From Taenia hydatigena (taxonomy: Eukaryota; Platyhelminthes; Cestoda; Cyclophyllidea; Taeniidae), in assembly GCA_036345935.2 (NCBI GenBank), contig JADWOT020000004.1:20007155-20071154 (forward strand): a stretch of 64,000 bases of DNA, given 5' to 3'. Below are positions 35,301-47,399 of the stretch, in pieces; within the stretch, counting starts at the first letter, position 1, and each line of letters opens with the position of its first letter. The notes under the pieces were generated by a model. It saw nothing but the letters and a program-made list of their open reading frames with translations, was not told the origin of the DNA and made no database searches. A program made the position numbers and the translations under genes.

Positions 35301-35889
35301 ACAGGAACATTTATGAGAGATATTAAGTAAAAATGGCTTAACTATAACGGAACAAAGTGAGACCTTAATGACAAGTGGCATAATGAGTGGTAAGAGACAA
35401 CCTTTGATACTTGTTGCTGGAATGAGGTTGAGTAAAATAATTAGGAAAATGAAAAGGCTAAAATGAAGAAGCAGTGTTTGGGCAAGGAAAACAAAGCAAA
35501 AGTGAAAATCTTTTGTCTAAAAAGCACTTGTATTTTTTCCAGAACCTTGCTGAAATTGCATCAAATTTTAACTCGTTAGCGCCAGTATACCTGAGGCTAA
35601 TCAAAAAAGTTTACTTTTTACAAAGCTATTAATTTTAGGAACAAGAAAGGTAGCTCTAAGTTAAATAGCACAATCCTTCCAAAACTTCCTGATTTACATG
35701 CAACTAAAGAACCTCTCATTAATTTTGATGGCGCTAGGGGAAACAAATGTAGTGTCGTTCCTCATGATTAATAAGAACATGCACCGCTGAAGACTCGGCT
35801 GCTGGCAATTGATTGAACTCCTTAGATAAGATTTTAAAGGAAATTTGCATTAATTTAGCGTTTGATGTCCTGCTCCATGCAGCAATTTT

Positions 35890-36144
35890 GTGACTGTGCA
35901 AGGTGTTAAGTGCGTGAGATTACTGAGCCGACAAATGAATAGTGACTGCACTTACAGGTTCCGAGTTTGTTGTCTTGAGCACAATGAAGAGTTCAAAGGA
36001 ATCTATGCTGACGCCCGCGTGGATCCTGCATCAACTGCTTTTGTGGGGAAGCCTACCATAACCAGGATGTATCAGTTTCCTCGCTTAGTGAGCAGTGGGG
36101 GCCTTTGGTTCCAATGCTTGCCCTTTACTCTGGATTCTCTTTAA
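35890..36144 (+). other. Unexplained open frame, 84 codons
   Basis: The frame reads YRFRVCCLEHNEEFKGIYAD near its middle and lies between an unassigned AT-rich stretch and an R4 copy. It is not part of any repeat family I recognised, its composition looks more protein-like than most small frames here, and a CTGTGCAAG sequence just after its start (35895-35903) ends in AAG and could serve as a splice acceptor. I recognise no domain. It could be a single exon, part of a transposon, or chance; chance is most likely. Confidence 0.15.
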
Positions 36145-36149
36145 GCATG

Positions 36150-36290
36150 GATTTGCTAATGCGATCGTTACGCTTGAGCGCCTCATCTTTACACACAAAG
36201 CCTTAGAAATTTGCAACTCTCCTATGATAGAGTGAATCCATGTACATAAAATACGTGATTTTCTCAAGTCACTGATATACGCTTACTTGC
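36150..36290 (+). repeat. R4 repeat copy, partial
   Basis: CGCCTCATCTTTACACACAA near 36179 followed by AGCCTTAGAAATTTGCAACT and, after a gap, a CATGTACATAAAATACGTG block match 53.17-53.27 kb inverted, which contains GGCTTTGTGTGTGG and TTATGTGCATGGA. The orientation agrees with the R4 core of the 39 kb copy. Confidence 0.6.
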
Positions 36291-36689
36291 GACAAATTTT
36301 CTGAATGCTCAGGCTGGTTTCCTCTCTTAATTTAAGTTTAGCGATTTCTTGACAATTGCTATAATTACTTAAACAAGTAATGAGACCAGCACAGAAGGAG
36401 AGGACTAAAAGCGGAGAGACAAAAACGAAAGCCAAGGTAGTTGGACTATGTGACAGGTGGTTAATACAGGCACAGGTAGTGTTATTTGTTCCTTAAATAC
36501 TTACTTGCTAACTCAATGACGCTAAGGGAATCGCAAGTGTTACTTACACTTTGCTACAAGCTCAGTCTAGGCTATCAGGTAAATCGCAAAAAAATGTTGC
36601 ATAAGTCGTAATATGTCCAGTTATGAGTCCACGTTTTGACAAGGTACCTCAGAGCCTTACTCCATTACCAACGACTAAGTAGTTTAATG

Positions 36690-37600
36690 TTTAAAGGTTC
36701 AGTATAGCATCGCACTCTTGTTTTTAAAATAATATTAGATCCACGGCATGATAAAAACCCAAAAATAGGTTTGCTTTGACCTCCAATTATTGTTTTAAAA
36801 AGGCAGTGTTTTACACTGTTGGGGTTGCTTCTGCCTTGGGCCTGAAGAAGCGCTGAACGATTAGTAAGCTGCACTGCAAAGGAAAGCTTCTCGTCGCCTA
36901 TACGGAAAAGACATGTCAAGACACAAACATCTACATGCCAGGGATGTGGCTATAGGATATTAATCCAATTGTCATTCGACTTGTGCTGCTCTAGCTCATA
37001 TGGCAAACAACGTCAACGCTATGAATGATGGCGACCTCTGAATCTAAAAATTAACTCCTCTTTCACAGCATAAATAAAGGACTGCATTTCTAAGTGACGA
37101 ATGTGTTGCCGAAATACGCACTCGTGGCAAATAATGAACGACGTTGCTCACTAAAATAGTCGTTTCTGCCTATGCTGCATCTTTACTTCATTTATAACCC
37201 TGACAGTGTCAGTGTCTTATGCTTGGCACCGACAGTTTCTGTCTGCCGTTGATCAGGTTGGCAAACTTTGTAGGGCACTGCAAGACCATCAGTCGATGGC
37301 AAGTAATTTAGTTTTACTTAAGCTGTAATGAGCTCCCAAGGCAATCATAGAAATGTAAAAGTGTAGACCAGCAGTTGCTATGTAAGCACTGCCACAATTT
37401 AGCACGTTTAATTGCATAGACTGAAATGATATAGTGAATGCTTCCGGCTAATGCACCAAGAAGTCGGGGCAGTTAAAAGACCATCAATATCATGCAAAGC
37501 AGTAGAAACAAAATATTTGCTCAGCGTCAATGTCTCTTTGGAGCGAAATTCGAGATGACTGCTCGAAAAGATGAAGAAGAACAAGGATAGAGTTTAGGCA
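36690..37600 (+). repeat. R2 repeat copy
   Basis: Aligned with 22.1-23.0 kb along its length: CACGGCATGATAAAAACCC near 36742, TTTAAAAAGGCAGTG near 36794, TGTCAAGACACAAACATC near 36913, GACAGTGTCAGTGTCTTATG near 37202, TTTGTAGGGCACTGCAAGA near 37269, and AAGAAGTCGGGGCAGTT near 37458. The copy may continue to about 37600 through a GAAGAAGAACAAGGATAGA block. Confidence 0.7.
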
Positions 37601-37609
37601 GAGAACATG

Positions 37610-38870
37610 CAGCATCCTAAGCGGAATTCAGCCTGAACCTTTAGGCATAATTAAGTAAGCTCCATGGTGCAGCTGTAAAAAATCTGAATAGACGAGAAGG
37701 GCCCTTAAACGAGTCATGGGGCAAGTGCAATTTGGAGTCTGAAGCAGCAGATCTGAATACTGATGGAAGATTTGTCATTATTGGCATCCACAATCACCTG
37801 GTAAAACTAGCAGATCAAAAATTGTCGGAAGTTCTGAAATTAGGGGAACATAAGTCAATTTTAAAATAGGCTTCCTATCCTTGTTTCATTAAGCAGCTGC
37901 TATAGTCTGGAATCTCAGACCCACCAAATTTTACCCAGATTATTAGCTAACATCCTTTTTTATTGCAAATTCTAGTCGCATTTGATTTGTAAGTACTAGG
38001 CCATCATCACCTATTGCTGAACCATAAAGTGCTCATTAGCATGGTACATTAAAACAACTGCACACTTCTTTCGCTCTGCACGTTAAAGCAAGCATAAAGA
38101 CCTCTTTGATTTTTTCGAATAATTTCACTTCACGTTTCAAACAATTTATCAACTACTTTCTTTTATGCTTTGAGGAACAGAAGGGCAGACTATGAATTCT
38201 CATTTACCTTTTGAATAGGATGAGACACCCATTTTTTTAACGTTACGTCCATCCGTTTAAGCTTACTAACGCTAGAATACATTCACCAAACTAGCTGGAA
38301 TATAGTCACTTTTCCAATGTTCTTCCAATTTGCAGCAGCCGGAGATAACTCAGGACTACCAAGTGACCACCATTTCCGACACAGTTAACGTCTGGCTTCT
38401 AACAAGGCCTACAGAATTAATTGCCCTTCTTCCTGCTTACTCTTGCCTGCCTTGCGGTTAACTACAGGTAAATTATACTTGGTAGGTATGGCACTTATAG
38501 CTTGTTGTCTTTACTAGACCTCATTGAATCACAACTTGTGGCAGAACGGTCTGCAAGCATAAAGCATCTCTTGAACTTCGGGTATGAAATCCACATGGGC
38601 AAGCTAAATTGCTAATTACTGAAACTGAGTTTGACTCCTAGGTGTCAGCCAGGATATGCCTTTTTGGTTGAGAAATCGAATTAAGGGAGACTTGAAAGGA
38701 TTTTCAAAAAAATACTCGCCTTCAGGCCTTAATCTTTGACGGAAGTGAGGAGAATCGACAATTTTGACATTGTGGAATCCCCCGACACACGCGCTCACAG
38801 GGGCATAGTACCAATAGCCCGTTTTAAGCAAAATAATAGCACAAATGTAAATAAACTGCTAGGTTTATGC
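37610..38870. other. Unassigned intergenic DNA
   Basis: No gene, RNA or repeat copy recognised. The minus frame at 38616-38831 lacks motifs. Confidence 0.4.
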
Positions 38871-38879
38871 TACCTATAT

Positions 38880-39260
38880 TTATAACTTTACCTGAGCCCC
38901 CTTTTTGGGATGCTATTTTGGATGCGCAAAAGACTTTCCTGTCCAACTGCTCTGAGAGCGTTGGTAAACGCCGTGGCATCATGTTGCAATGATTGGCAAA
39001 AGAATTGCGCTAAGCATTTACTCTTCACCGCAGAAGAGGTAGCGATCTCCCACTTTCATCGTCACACCCGAGCATGCATTAATAATCCAACAATCTCCTG
39101 TCATCTTTACACACATTCAACCCTGGATATTTGCATCCCGAATAGGGAAGGGCACGCCACGCACATAAGTGCCACGAAACATACTGAGTCTGCCTCAGTA
39201 GGTTTTAATTGCGGATACTGCCTATCTGCCTCATTGCTTTTAATTGTGGATACCTTCTTT
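38880..39260 (+). repeat. R4 repeat copy, best preserved
   Basis: Contains the whole R4 core, including ACACCCGAGCATGCATTAAT near 39066, AATCTCCTGTCATCTTTACA near 39091 and GGGCACGCCACGCACATAAG near 39148. The frame from 38910 to 39269 stays open for 119 codons and contains HTRACINNPTISCHLYTH. The copy at 48.8-49.0 kb (minus strand) keeps a frame with HTRTCINDSTISCHLHTH and a preceding TAEE segment in common (TAEEVAISH against TAEEIVISS). This suggests, but does not prove, a translated ancestor. No known domain. Confidence 0.65.
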
Positions 39261-39589
39261 AACCGTTAGAATGGATGGGGAGTCACAAGTGAAGAAAGAT
39301 TATTACAAAATGAGAGAACAAAGCGAATTTCACGATGGGAGCGAAACATGCACAATTTGCTTGGAGTGGGCACTATTTGAGTTTGCGTTTCCTTTCTCGC
39401 CTTCCAGCAAACCACTGATAGTCTTGTTTTAGTTGCTTAATGGAATGTGTATGAGTTTTGTTGATTACGTCAAAGTCACAGAATGCATTCAATGCACGCT
39501 ACACTACGAAGCAAGCAAAAATTTTTATGAACTCACTGTATTCCTCCACAGCTCTCATTTCTTGACAAAGTGCTGCGCATGACTAATTT

Positions 39590-41860
39590 GGATGCTAGTA
39601 AATCAAACGGCAGCTCTCGTGTAAGGCATACTTTCATTTCTGGCGTCATTAAAATGCTTCAACATCATCGAAGATTAGTTGTTTTAGTAATGCTTAAGGT
39701 CATATTTGTGACTTTGATGTTTGGCTCTAAGTAAATGGCCAAGAAATACTCGAACTTTTATGCCAAACCTTGAAGCACTGAGTCTATACTTTTACAAATG
39801 CGACTTAAATCCGATGTAGTGCTTGTTAGATACTGTGGTTGCCCATCTATTCAGTTCGGCTAAGCGGATATTGGAGAGCACTGCACTTCGGCTGGGAGGC
39901 ATGACCTCTGGGCTATGTCACTAGCACTCCAGCCTCTCCAAATCTCCAGTAGTAGCAAATCTTGACGTCATACATCCGTGGTAGCTGGTCGCATACCAAC
40001 CATCAAAGAAACTAAGATCTGATTTCTATCACTTGATATTTACTCCTTAATTTACGGAAGAAATGCACCCGATGCGGATGGGCGTATATTAAGACGACCA
40101 TGTCAAGATTGTTGAAAATGACTTAAACCTTCGGTATCGGCCCAACTATCGTATTTCTAAGGAACTTTAATGGCTAATAAGTGACAGTAGACCTGAATTA
40201 GGCTAAAAGTTAATTGTGGGGCTGTCTACGGTGCCTATATACACGGGGCTGGTAAATGAGCGCAGAGTTGTCTATTCGGCGACTTGCATTAAAACTTTGT
40301 AATAAAATTTCATTCAAATAAGTTTGCAACTTGCACTCATTGATGGAGTAATTATGTAAAAATATGGTAAAATCAACTTTTAGTTGCGCTTTGAATGGTG
40401 CTTAGGTCAGGCGTGCTGCAGAAGGTATCTGAAGCAAATCCTGTTTCGTAATTTTTGTTCGCACTTGATGAAGTTATTTTAGGATTACCTTTTAACCGCA
40501 ACTTAAAGTTGAATAATGCTCTTTCCTAAGTCAAGATTCTTTTCATTTATGCAAATTAAACCTAGCCAAGAAGAGCGGACTTCGGTAGCTTAAGAAGTGC
40601 GTACGTCTAAATTTACCTAGTATCCAATCTGCCTAGCAACGCTTACTTCGCTTTCCGTTGCTTTTTGAACATTTGGATATTTGCTCTACCGGCACGAGCT
40701 CAATAGTGCCTTTGAGCTTTGATGAAACAAGATTTATGTGTGGTACGTCAATTGTTAAATCACGGTGTTGAGAAGGGGCCAAGTAGAGGCTTTGTCTTTG
40801 TGCCCTAAGCCCGTTGGTCTGACTTCCTGACCTTGCCAGTGGCCTTACGTTCATCTGTTGGCCACCCATACATGTTTTCCCCGGAATATTTTCTCTTGCG
40901 TCTTGAGAGATGTAGTGGGACACCAAGTACCAGATGTAAAAAAACAAATCATGTGCGGCTAAGAGGGTTGTTGAACTCCGTACAGGTCTACTTGTATGAG
41001 CGTCAAACAAATTCTCCTGGTGCATACGAGTTTGCTCCACTAGTAGATGGACATTGTGAGAAAAATGTATACCGATCGGCATCCTTAATCACACCAACTG
41101 AGTTCTTCCCATCTGATGGAGGTACGATAAGTTGTTGCCCTTTTGCACCCCACAGAATAAATGAATTAAGCTTAAGGCGGTTTGGCTTGGTTCAATTCGC
41201 CGTCTACACGAATAAAAATGGAGCAGTAAATGTGGTACGGTCCTCATTTGCCTAACCCCTGTGAGGTCTCACTTCTTTGGGGCGGCTATTTCGCAAGACT
41301 CCACGATAACTGCTAACATCCATAAGTGATATCACCGTCAATGACTAGATTGTCCATTGTACTCCGAGCTTTTGTCCTCCATCGTGCGCTTAACTGACGT
41401 GCGCTGTTGACACTTTCGGGCTTAAATTAAAGTAGTTGTTCAACCACATTCCCCCTGTCACAATTTGATTTGTGTAGCTCATACATGAAGAAACTTGTGA
41501 CTAAGTTCAGTCATTTTTCGTCAATTTTACAGTAATTATAGCTTTTTAAAATTAGTTGCAGAGAGAATTGTTGAGTTAAACAGTAAATCAAGTCCGCGGT
41601 TTATTGAAGCATTCAAAAATTTGAGCTCATCTTGCATAAGACCACCAAATCTTTAACTCACGAAAGTTGTTTTCAACATAAATTTAACTAGAATGACATT
41701 TTGCGTGTGGAGAGAGATGATCTATGCCTCTCCTTTCTGCAGAGGATCGTGTCTTCTTACCTGCAGGTTTAAGCAACTTAAAACGCAGTTGTGGCAAAGG
41801 TTAAGCCGGTGGTTGAACAAAGACGATGAAAATAAAGTGAAACTGCGATTTATATAGCAA
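39590..41860 (+). repeat. R1 repeat copy
   Basis: Second long R1 copy, aligned with 32.87-34.33 kb: AGAGCACTGCACTTCGGC near 39873, CATCCGTGGTAGCTGG near 39972, GATGCGGATGGGCGTA near 40072, AGGCTAAAAGTTAATTGTGG near 40200, ATAAAATTTCATTC near 40302, GGAGCAGTAAATGTGGTACG near 41219, and CTGCAGAGGATCGTG near 41737 with CAGGTTTAAGCAACTTAAAA near 41764. Between 40.4 and 41.15 kb it is longer than the 32 kb copy, and that extra sequence matches 55.7-56.0 kb inverted. Opposed open frames at 40633-41082 (minus, 149 codons) and 40833-41255 (plus, 140 codons) have no known domain and are not kept in the other copies. Confidence 0.75.
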
Positions 41861-41869
41861 ACGTATGAA

Positions 41870-43420
41870 AAAGCACGTATTCTATCATATTCAAGAGAGG
41901 CTAGGGATCCCACATTTAAAACGTGTTAAATTAAAATAATTCTCGAATTAAGTTGAAACCGGAGAACGCATATTTGCACTCTAAAGTTCATTACCAGCTC
42001 TAAAGTTTGAAGAGAGTCAAATTGCCATCATGTAATCCATAGAAGACATGGACATTAACCCATCAACCTGTTCTTCGTAAAAACTCGTTAAAAGCAGCTA
42101 TTAACAGTCTAATTCGTTTCAGTTTTCTCAGTTTACCCATTCTTGCTTATATAAGGAGTACAGACTTCATTGTGCCTAATAAAACTGACCAAACGCTTTA
42201 TAGTTTGCCCTCAATGATATTCACCTTGATAACATCTTATGTATGGCTGATGAACTTGACACTACGGGATCAGAAAGTGAGTATGCAGTTGATGAAACGA
42301 TCGAGAAACGATAGCTCTAATGCCAACAACAACCAAGATGATAGACAAAAGTTACTTAAATTGTTTGCCCAGATTTCAGCCATCCCGTTCATGGACAAAA
42401 TACCTGCCGCCACTCTAGTATAAATCCTTCAAATTCAAGAAATTCTTTGCTTTTTGAGCGATGGGGTAATTAATGCTACTTTATCCAAAACAAGCATTTA
42501 GAGACTGATAACAACTACCATTTTTCATTTTTAGTGTCTCTGGTAGCTTATTCAAAAACGCTGTCAATTTTGATTGTTCAAATCCTAAACATGAAAATAG
42601 CTTCATTGTATTCCCTTAATTCTCATTTGAATCCAAGTGTAATCGTGTCGATTAAGATGATCTCATGTTATCACTGAATCACTCCACACACCTGCAACTC
42701 AAAAGGAACATTATTATAGTGGATGTATTTTATCCAAGTTGATTAATTTACTTCGAGGTAACTGGGATCTCAATAATGTGTTACACTACTCAGAAAGCAA
42801 ATGGGCATTTCGAATAGGATTTTTTTGTCCTAGAAAATATGCGAGAGTCCCATACAAAATGCCTTGGAATAAAAAGAAGACACTTTTGTAAAAAAATAAA
42901 CGATCTATATACGCGCATATTTGCTGAGTAAATTGGTGTGGAATACAGGCAGAGCAAAAAGGTCAAATGACGTTTCAATGGTCACTGCATGACTCGGTAA
43001 CGAGTTGCCCCAATTTATCACTCAAATCCAAAATAGTCTAGAACCTCAACTGAAGCGATTTTCAATAAATTTACATCCATTTCAGCGAGTCGAAATTTCT
43101 GAGAATTAGCATTTGCCTAAAAGTAGAGGATATTTTCTACATCTTCGAATTTTCAGCGAATTTTGGTTCCCAGGCCTACTGCTTTACAGTCGCTTTTGCT
43201 TCTTATTTGCCTCGCAGACCCTGTTCTTTCATACCAAAATCTCGGCTACGACACGCAAGTTTCCCCAATTAGGCCAAATAGTGTTGGCTGCTCTCCACCT
43301 AAAATAATGTAAACCTTGGGCCTCAAATTCGTCAATGCTCCCACTTCAGACTTCATCCTTCCTCTTTTGTTCTTTGTCATTTTTTAGCTCTTGAGTCTAA
43401 GAAGTATTTGCTTTAAGGTA
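41870..43420. other. Unassigned intergenic DNA
   Basis: No repeat copy or gene recognised. An 83-codon plus frame at 42172-42423 with an Asn/Asp-rich middle (NDSSNANNNQDDRQK) has no match I know. The rest is AT-leaning with no structure seen. Confidence 0.35.
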
Positions 43421-43429
43421 AATAATTCA

Positions 43430-44235
43430 TTTTTGCAGCTCCATTTACCAAGGGGATTTGCCTGATATAGTTAATCCTACGCCTGCACTGACCTTTTGAG
43501 TGCAGTAGCCAGAAGCATCCGCAGATGAGTGTGAAGGTATTTACATAGCAACAGCTCTTTTCTGTCCCAATGAGGGATTGTTAATTAGAACTTTGGCACA
43601 TTTGTGACCATTTCGGGATTTGCATCCAGCCCAGCTAAACGTAAATTATTAACCATATTGCCTCAGAAAGGTGCCCGCTTTTCCCACCATAAAAAAGGGC
43701 TTGTTGTTGTTAAGGAAAAACACTGAATGTATCTTGCTTAAAAATTAATTTAACTGGGGCTGTTTAAAAGCAAGAAGAATGTTTCATTAGATCGCCTGAG
43801 ATTAACAGTTGGCTCCTTCATGTCTTTTCACTTGTAGAATGCACTAGGCCCAGACAAGTTGTGGTTGCACCCATGCCAAACTATTTACGAAGCCTCTTCA
43901 CCACAAGTAGGTGTTTTGGCACCACATCCGATCACCTTAAAGTGTTGGTTCACCAATTCGACTGTGAACAGTAATGAAGCTGGCAACGTGCGGCAGCGAT
44001 TTATGTGTCATACGACAACTTGATCTACCATCATAGCAGGACATTTTCTGTTGGCGATGTTTCTCTTCTATGCACCGCTCATACGTGGGGTGATCGTGTC
44101 TAAAGGTGGGAGACGATAAAATGTCTTGTCATTGCGTATCAACATGGATGATCTGGACTCTCCTCTTGCCGTACAGTTTGCTGTTCTTCCTACCAATCCG
44201 ACTGCTTACGGTGGTGATAGCTCCTAATCGGTCTG
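43430..44235 (-). repeat. R3 repeat copy, inverted; near-identical to 28.4-28.8 kb
   Basis: The reverse complement matches 28.4-29.0 kb. Over 43795-44150 I see almost no mismatches; over 43620-43740 there are a few per 60 bases plus one deletion of about 25 bases; before 43560 divergence is high. It ends near 44235 with a GAGCTATCACCACCGTAAGC block on the minus strand, as the 28.3 kb copy begins. It lacks the 58-bp internal duplication of its partner. Its older end (43430-43560) also resembles the 3' part of R2. Confidence 0.8.
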
Positions 44236-44239
44236 TCAT

Positions 44240-46540
44240 TGCTATATTATGAGCTGATTTAAGGATTAAAACCGTTTTAAATTTAGGTTTCCATTATTCT
44301 CTCTTTACTGCGAGTCCTTCAACTAATTTTAGAAGGAATGAGGGCCTGAGAATAACTAGTGAAAACATATTTTTAGGCACAATCTAAAGTACAACGCTTT
44401 GTAGAGCATAAGAATCTGTAGAGTTGTGGACTAATTTTTGTTGATGCTCCATAACATAGTCAGCACATAATTTATGTTGTAAAAATATTGGATCAAGCAC
44501 TTGATCATTTTAAACTCCTATTCCAATGGCATGCGCATTCTTGTGGATGCACCAATCGAGGCTCACCATGCAGCACTATCTAAGTGAGATCAGTGCTTCA
44601 ATTTGGGGTTGAGGAAACGAAACAAGGAAACCAAAAAAACACAGTCAATGCCTTTCCACTCACATTCCACATGCTCTTCTTCCACCGCGTACTTCGTTAC
44701 TGTCCTTCCGCTTTAAGCACTCCTCATTTTGGGCTCAACGGAATGTATAGCCCTCATTCCCTACAAAAGTTAGGAATTCTCTAGTTTTTGTGTGTGCAGA
44801 CGATGAGAAATCGTTGCATTACCAAAAAAAAAAGAAGATACCACGGCTTTCGCTACTGTGAGAAATTAAGCACATAGATGATTCTTTTTGTCATTTTAGC
44901 TGCTACTGTGCCTCGTCTTTCCCTTATCACCTCGTTACATATAAACTAATAAAACTCCTATGTATCCAGTGTAGCATCTCTTATGATAAAAAAGTTTTTA
45001 TAAACGGATTATAAATTTTAGAGGGGCAAAGTTCATCAAAGCTATCCCACCCCTTAACCACGTAACGTCTAACGAGAAAACACTTGTATGAGTGCGCTAA
45101 AATTTGCTAAAAATTTCCAAATCATCTTGTGATGCCAAACTGTCGAAAGTGGGGTTATATAGCAGGCGCTTTCAAGTACCACGGGTGCCCAGTTGGACAT
45201 GCTTCAGATCTGTTGCATTTTGATAGTTACCACGTGATAAACTTGACCCTGCAGCAAACGTTCTAGGTGGTATTTTTACACTGTGTTAAGCGGTTTCCTT
45301 AAAATTTCAACGATATTTAACAACAACCTACACATCTGTTGACAAGTAAGACTTTGCAGATCCAAAACTTGCATTGCTTCTATAAAAGTCTTAAACATGC
45401 GGTAGATAAGTGGTTTTTTGCCACAAAAATACTTGTTTTGTAATAAGGGAAGAAAAGCATAGTTGAAATATTCAGCTGCACGACCCTTCATTTAAAGGTT
45501 TTCTGCCGTAACAACATCAAGGGGTAAATATTCGCGTACAAAGACGTTTGTATGTTACTCGATTTGAAATGCAATTAGCTGCATGGATTTGCTATGCAGC
45601 TTTGAGTCTCATCCCTGATAACAGCTAAAGACATAATACTGAAGCCTATATTGCATCGCTGTTGCACAAATGCTGTGCCTTCTAGTATGTGAAGATTGTA
45701 GCACCTGACGTATTAGAATAGAAACACTGAAATAGGACTCAAAGCTGTCAATATGGAAGCCTTCTTCTCAACTAATCGTGTTAATCATTCCGCACAGATT
45801 GTTTTGTGGGGTTCCGTGGATCATGTACTATTTCTACAAACCTCCATTCAGCATTCATATCCGATTGTGCCACAAAGTGCTCGAGCATTGATTGTTTTTT
45901 CCTTCCGGTGTTTTTTGTTAAGGAATCATTTAATGAGATACAGTAGGCAAAGGAAAAGTGCATGAAACACATTTTGGCCGAATGTATCCCCATTTTACTT
46001 TCTGAAGACACAGGGAAGCATAATGCTCTGGAAGAATGCGTATTGTGGGGAAAGAGAAGAGATGATTTGGCATGAATGACATGCTGTTCAGCAGGAATGC
46101 TGTGGCTAGAACCCCAAGTGTACGTAAAACAAACAATGATGATATTGCATAACTCCTCCTTCATTGTCAACACCCTGCACCGGTCCTTTGTCACTCAGTC
46201 GATGGTGTAGGTAAAGGCACTAACGAGCTCATTGCATTTGTCATCCAATTTGTTCGCAACCAAGAAGGTGACTGACCACAATGTCACAGATCTCTTCTGA
46301 AGATGTCACTAAACGTTAAGGTTCCTTCCTGATTAATAGCCGTATTGAGAAGGGCTAGTGTGCTGGTCATATCGTGCGTGCACCGGCAGCAGTCGAACCA
46401 AAAGCAAAAACACAGGATCATTAAACAGAGGACTGGGCTTAAATTGGTTTAAGGGATATAAGCTTTCGCACATGTTCTCGCACCCCCATTTTTCGGTCGT
46501 ATCTTTCAGGGATGGTGAAAGTTGCCCCATACACATATCT
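44240..46540. other. Unassigned intergenic DNA
   Basis: No gene, RNA or repeat copy recognised. The longest frame (45781-46194 minus, 137 codons) has no known motif and overlaps a plus frame. A plus frame at about 44780 reads VCADDEKS, which superficially resembles a reverse transcriptase Ala-Asp-Asp box but lacks the surrounding hydrophobic pattern. Confidence 0.35.
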
Positions 46541-46551
46541 GACTTCATTAA

Positions 46552-46638
46552 ATGAGCACAGGCGACAACCCCGTAGTCGCCTTTCGCAAATGGCTCATGG
46601 ATAGTGGAGCCTCAGTCATTAACTACATGCAATTTTAG
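46552..46638 (+). pseudogene. Possible retroelement aspartic protease remnant
   Basis: A plus frame reads RKWLMDSGASVINYMQF and then a stop. LMDSGAS after a Trp is the active-site style of retrotransposon aspartic proteases (Asp-Ser/Thr-Gly-Ala; a Trp a few residues before is typical of copia-type elements). The frame is only 28 codons, no second flap or hydrophobic-Gly motif is seen downstream, and no zinc knuckle upstream. It could well be chance. Confidence 0.25.
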
Positions 46639-46649
46639 CGATGACGCAA

Positions 46650-47390
46650 AGAGACCAAGAATAAAGGGTTCTATTATCTTAAAATTTAGGCATTTCTAAT
46701 TAAATTGTGTCATAACTCGGCTACGCTTGCCTATTGGACACTTAAAAGGCCCCAGTGGTATTTTGATGCATTATGACATGCAGTCAACATGCCGGACTTG
46801 CACAGGCGGCTTCACAGTTGCCATCAAAAATGATAGACACTTAGTTCAATGAAGCCAGTTGAGGGATCCCACCGAATGCTGCTATTTATATGATCAGCAA
46901 CAATACTTTGCAGATTATTTAGTTCTCCATAGGTTAAGAATCAGTGGATTCTTTGCCGCTCGGTAGCAAATTACAAATAAAATGGTCTAAAAATTGAAAG
47001 AAATTGAGCTTCCGCAAGCAACTTCGCAGTTTTCTATTTTTGATTAATTTAAGTGAGCGTTTGCTTGATGGCACAGTTTCTGGGACCCTGTTTAAAATAG
47101 ACAATATTTACTTTAATTTAGAGATTTACGTGATTCTTGGTACGTGGATAACGTTAACTCTGCAGTCAGTATTCACGCCTGCTGCTCCCACTCTCTTTGA
47201 ACCGTATTTTCTTACTCGGCCCCCTTAAGTAGTCCCCTCTTCCACCTCAATTTCAAAGCTGTAGCAGTCAAGATTATTTAATAATGCACAAGTCTATAAT
47301 CCACAATTCATTAGGGCGCTGTACACTCCCACCTCCCTCGAAATTCATCCCTCGACTTCTTCCCTGTGGTCACTTTGAATTTTGCCAACT
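46650..47390. other. Unassigned intergenic DNA
   Basis: Nothing recognised. The 74-codon plus frame at 47004-47228 has no known motif. Confidence 0.35.
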
Positions 47391-47399
47391 GATTGTCGC

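Noticed and set aside
40633..41255. Overlapping minus (149 codons) and plus (140 codons) frames
   Set aside because: They lie in the R1 repeat, overlap on opposite strands, and are not kept in the related copies at 33.6 and 55.3 kb.
43440..43470. LPRGFA, resembling the reverse transcriptase LPQGF motif
   Set aside because: Followed at once by a stop and not accompanied by other RT motifs.
44770..44840. VCADDEKS sequence resembling a reverse transcriptase Ala-Asp-Asp box
   Set aside because: The residues after the Asp pair are charged and polar rather than hydrophobic, and no neighbouring RT motif is present.
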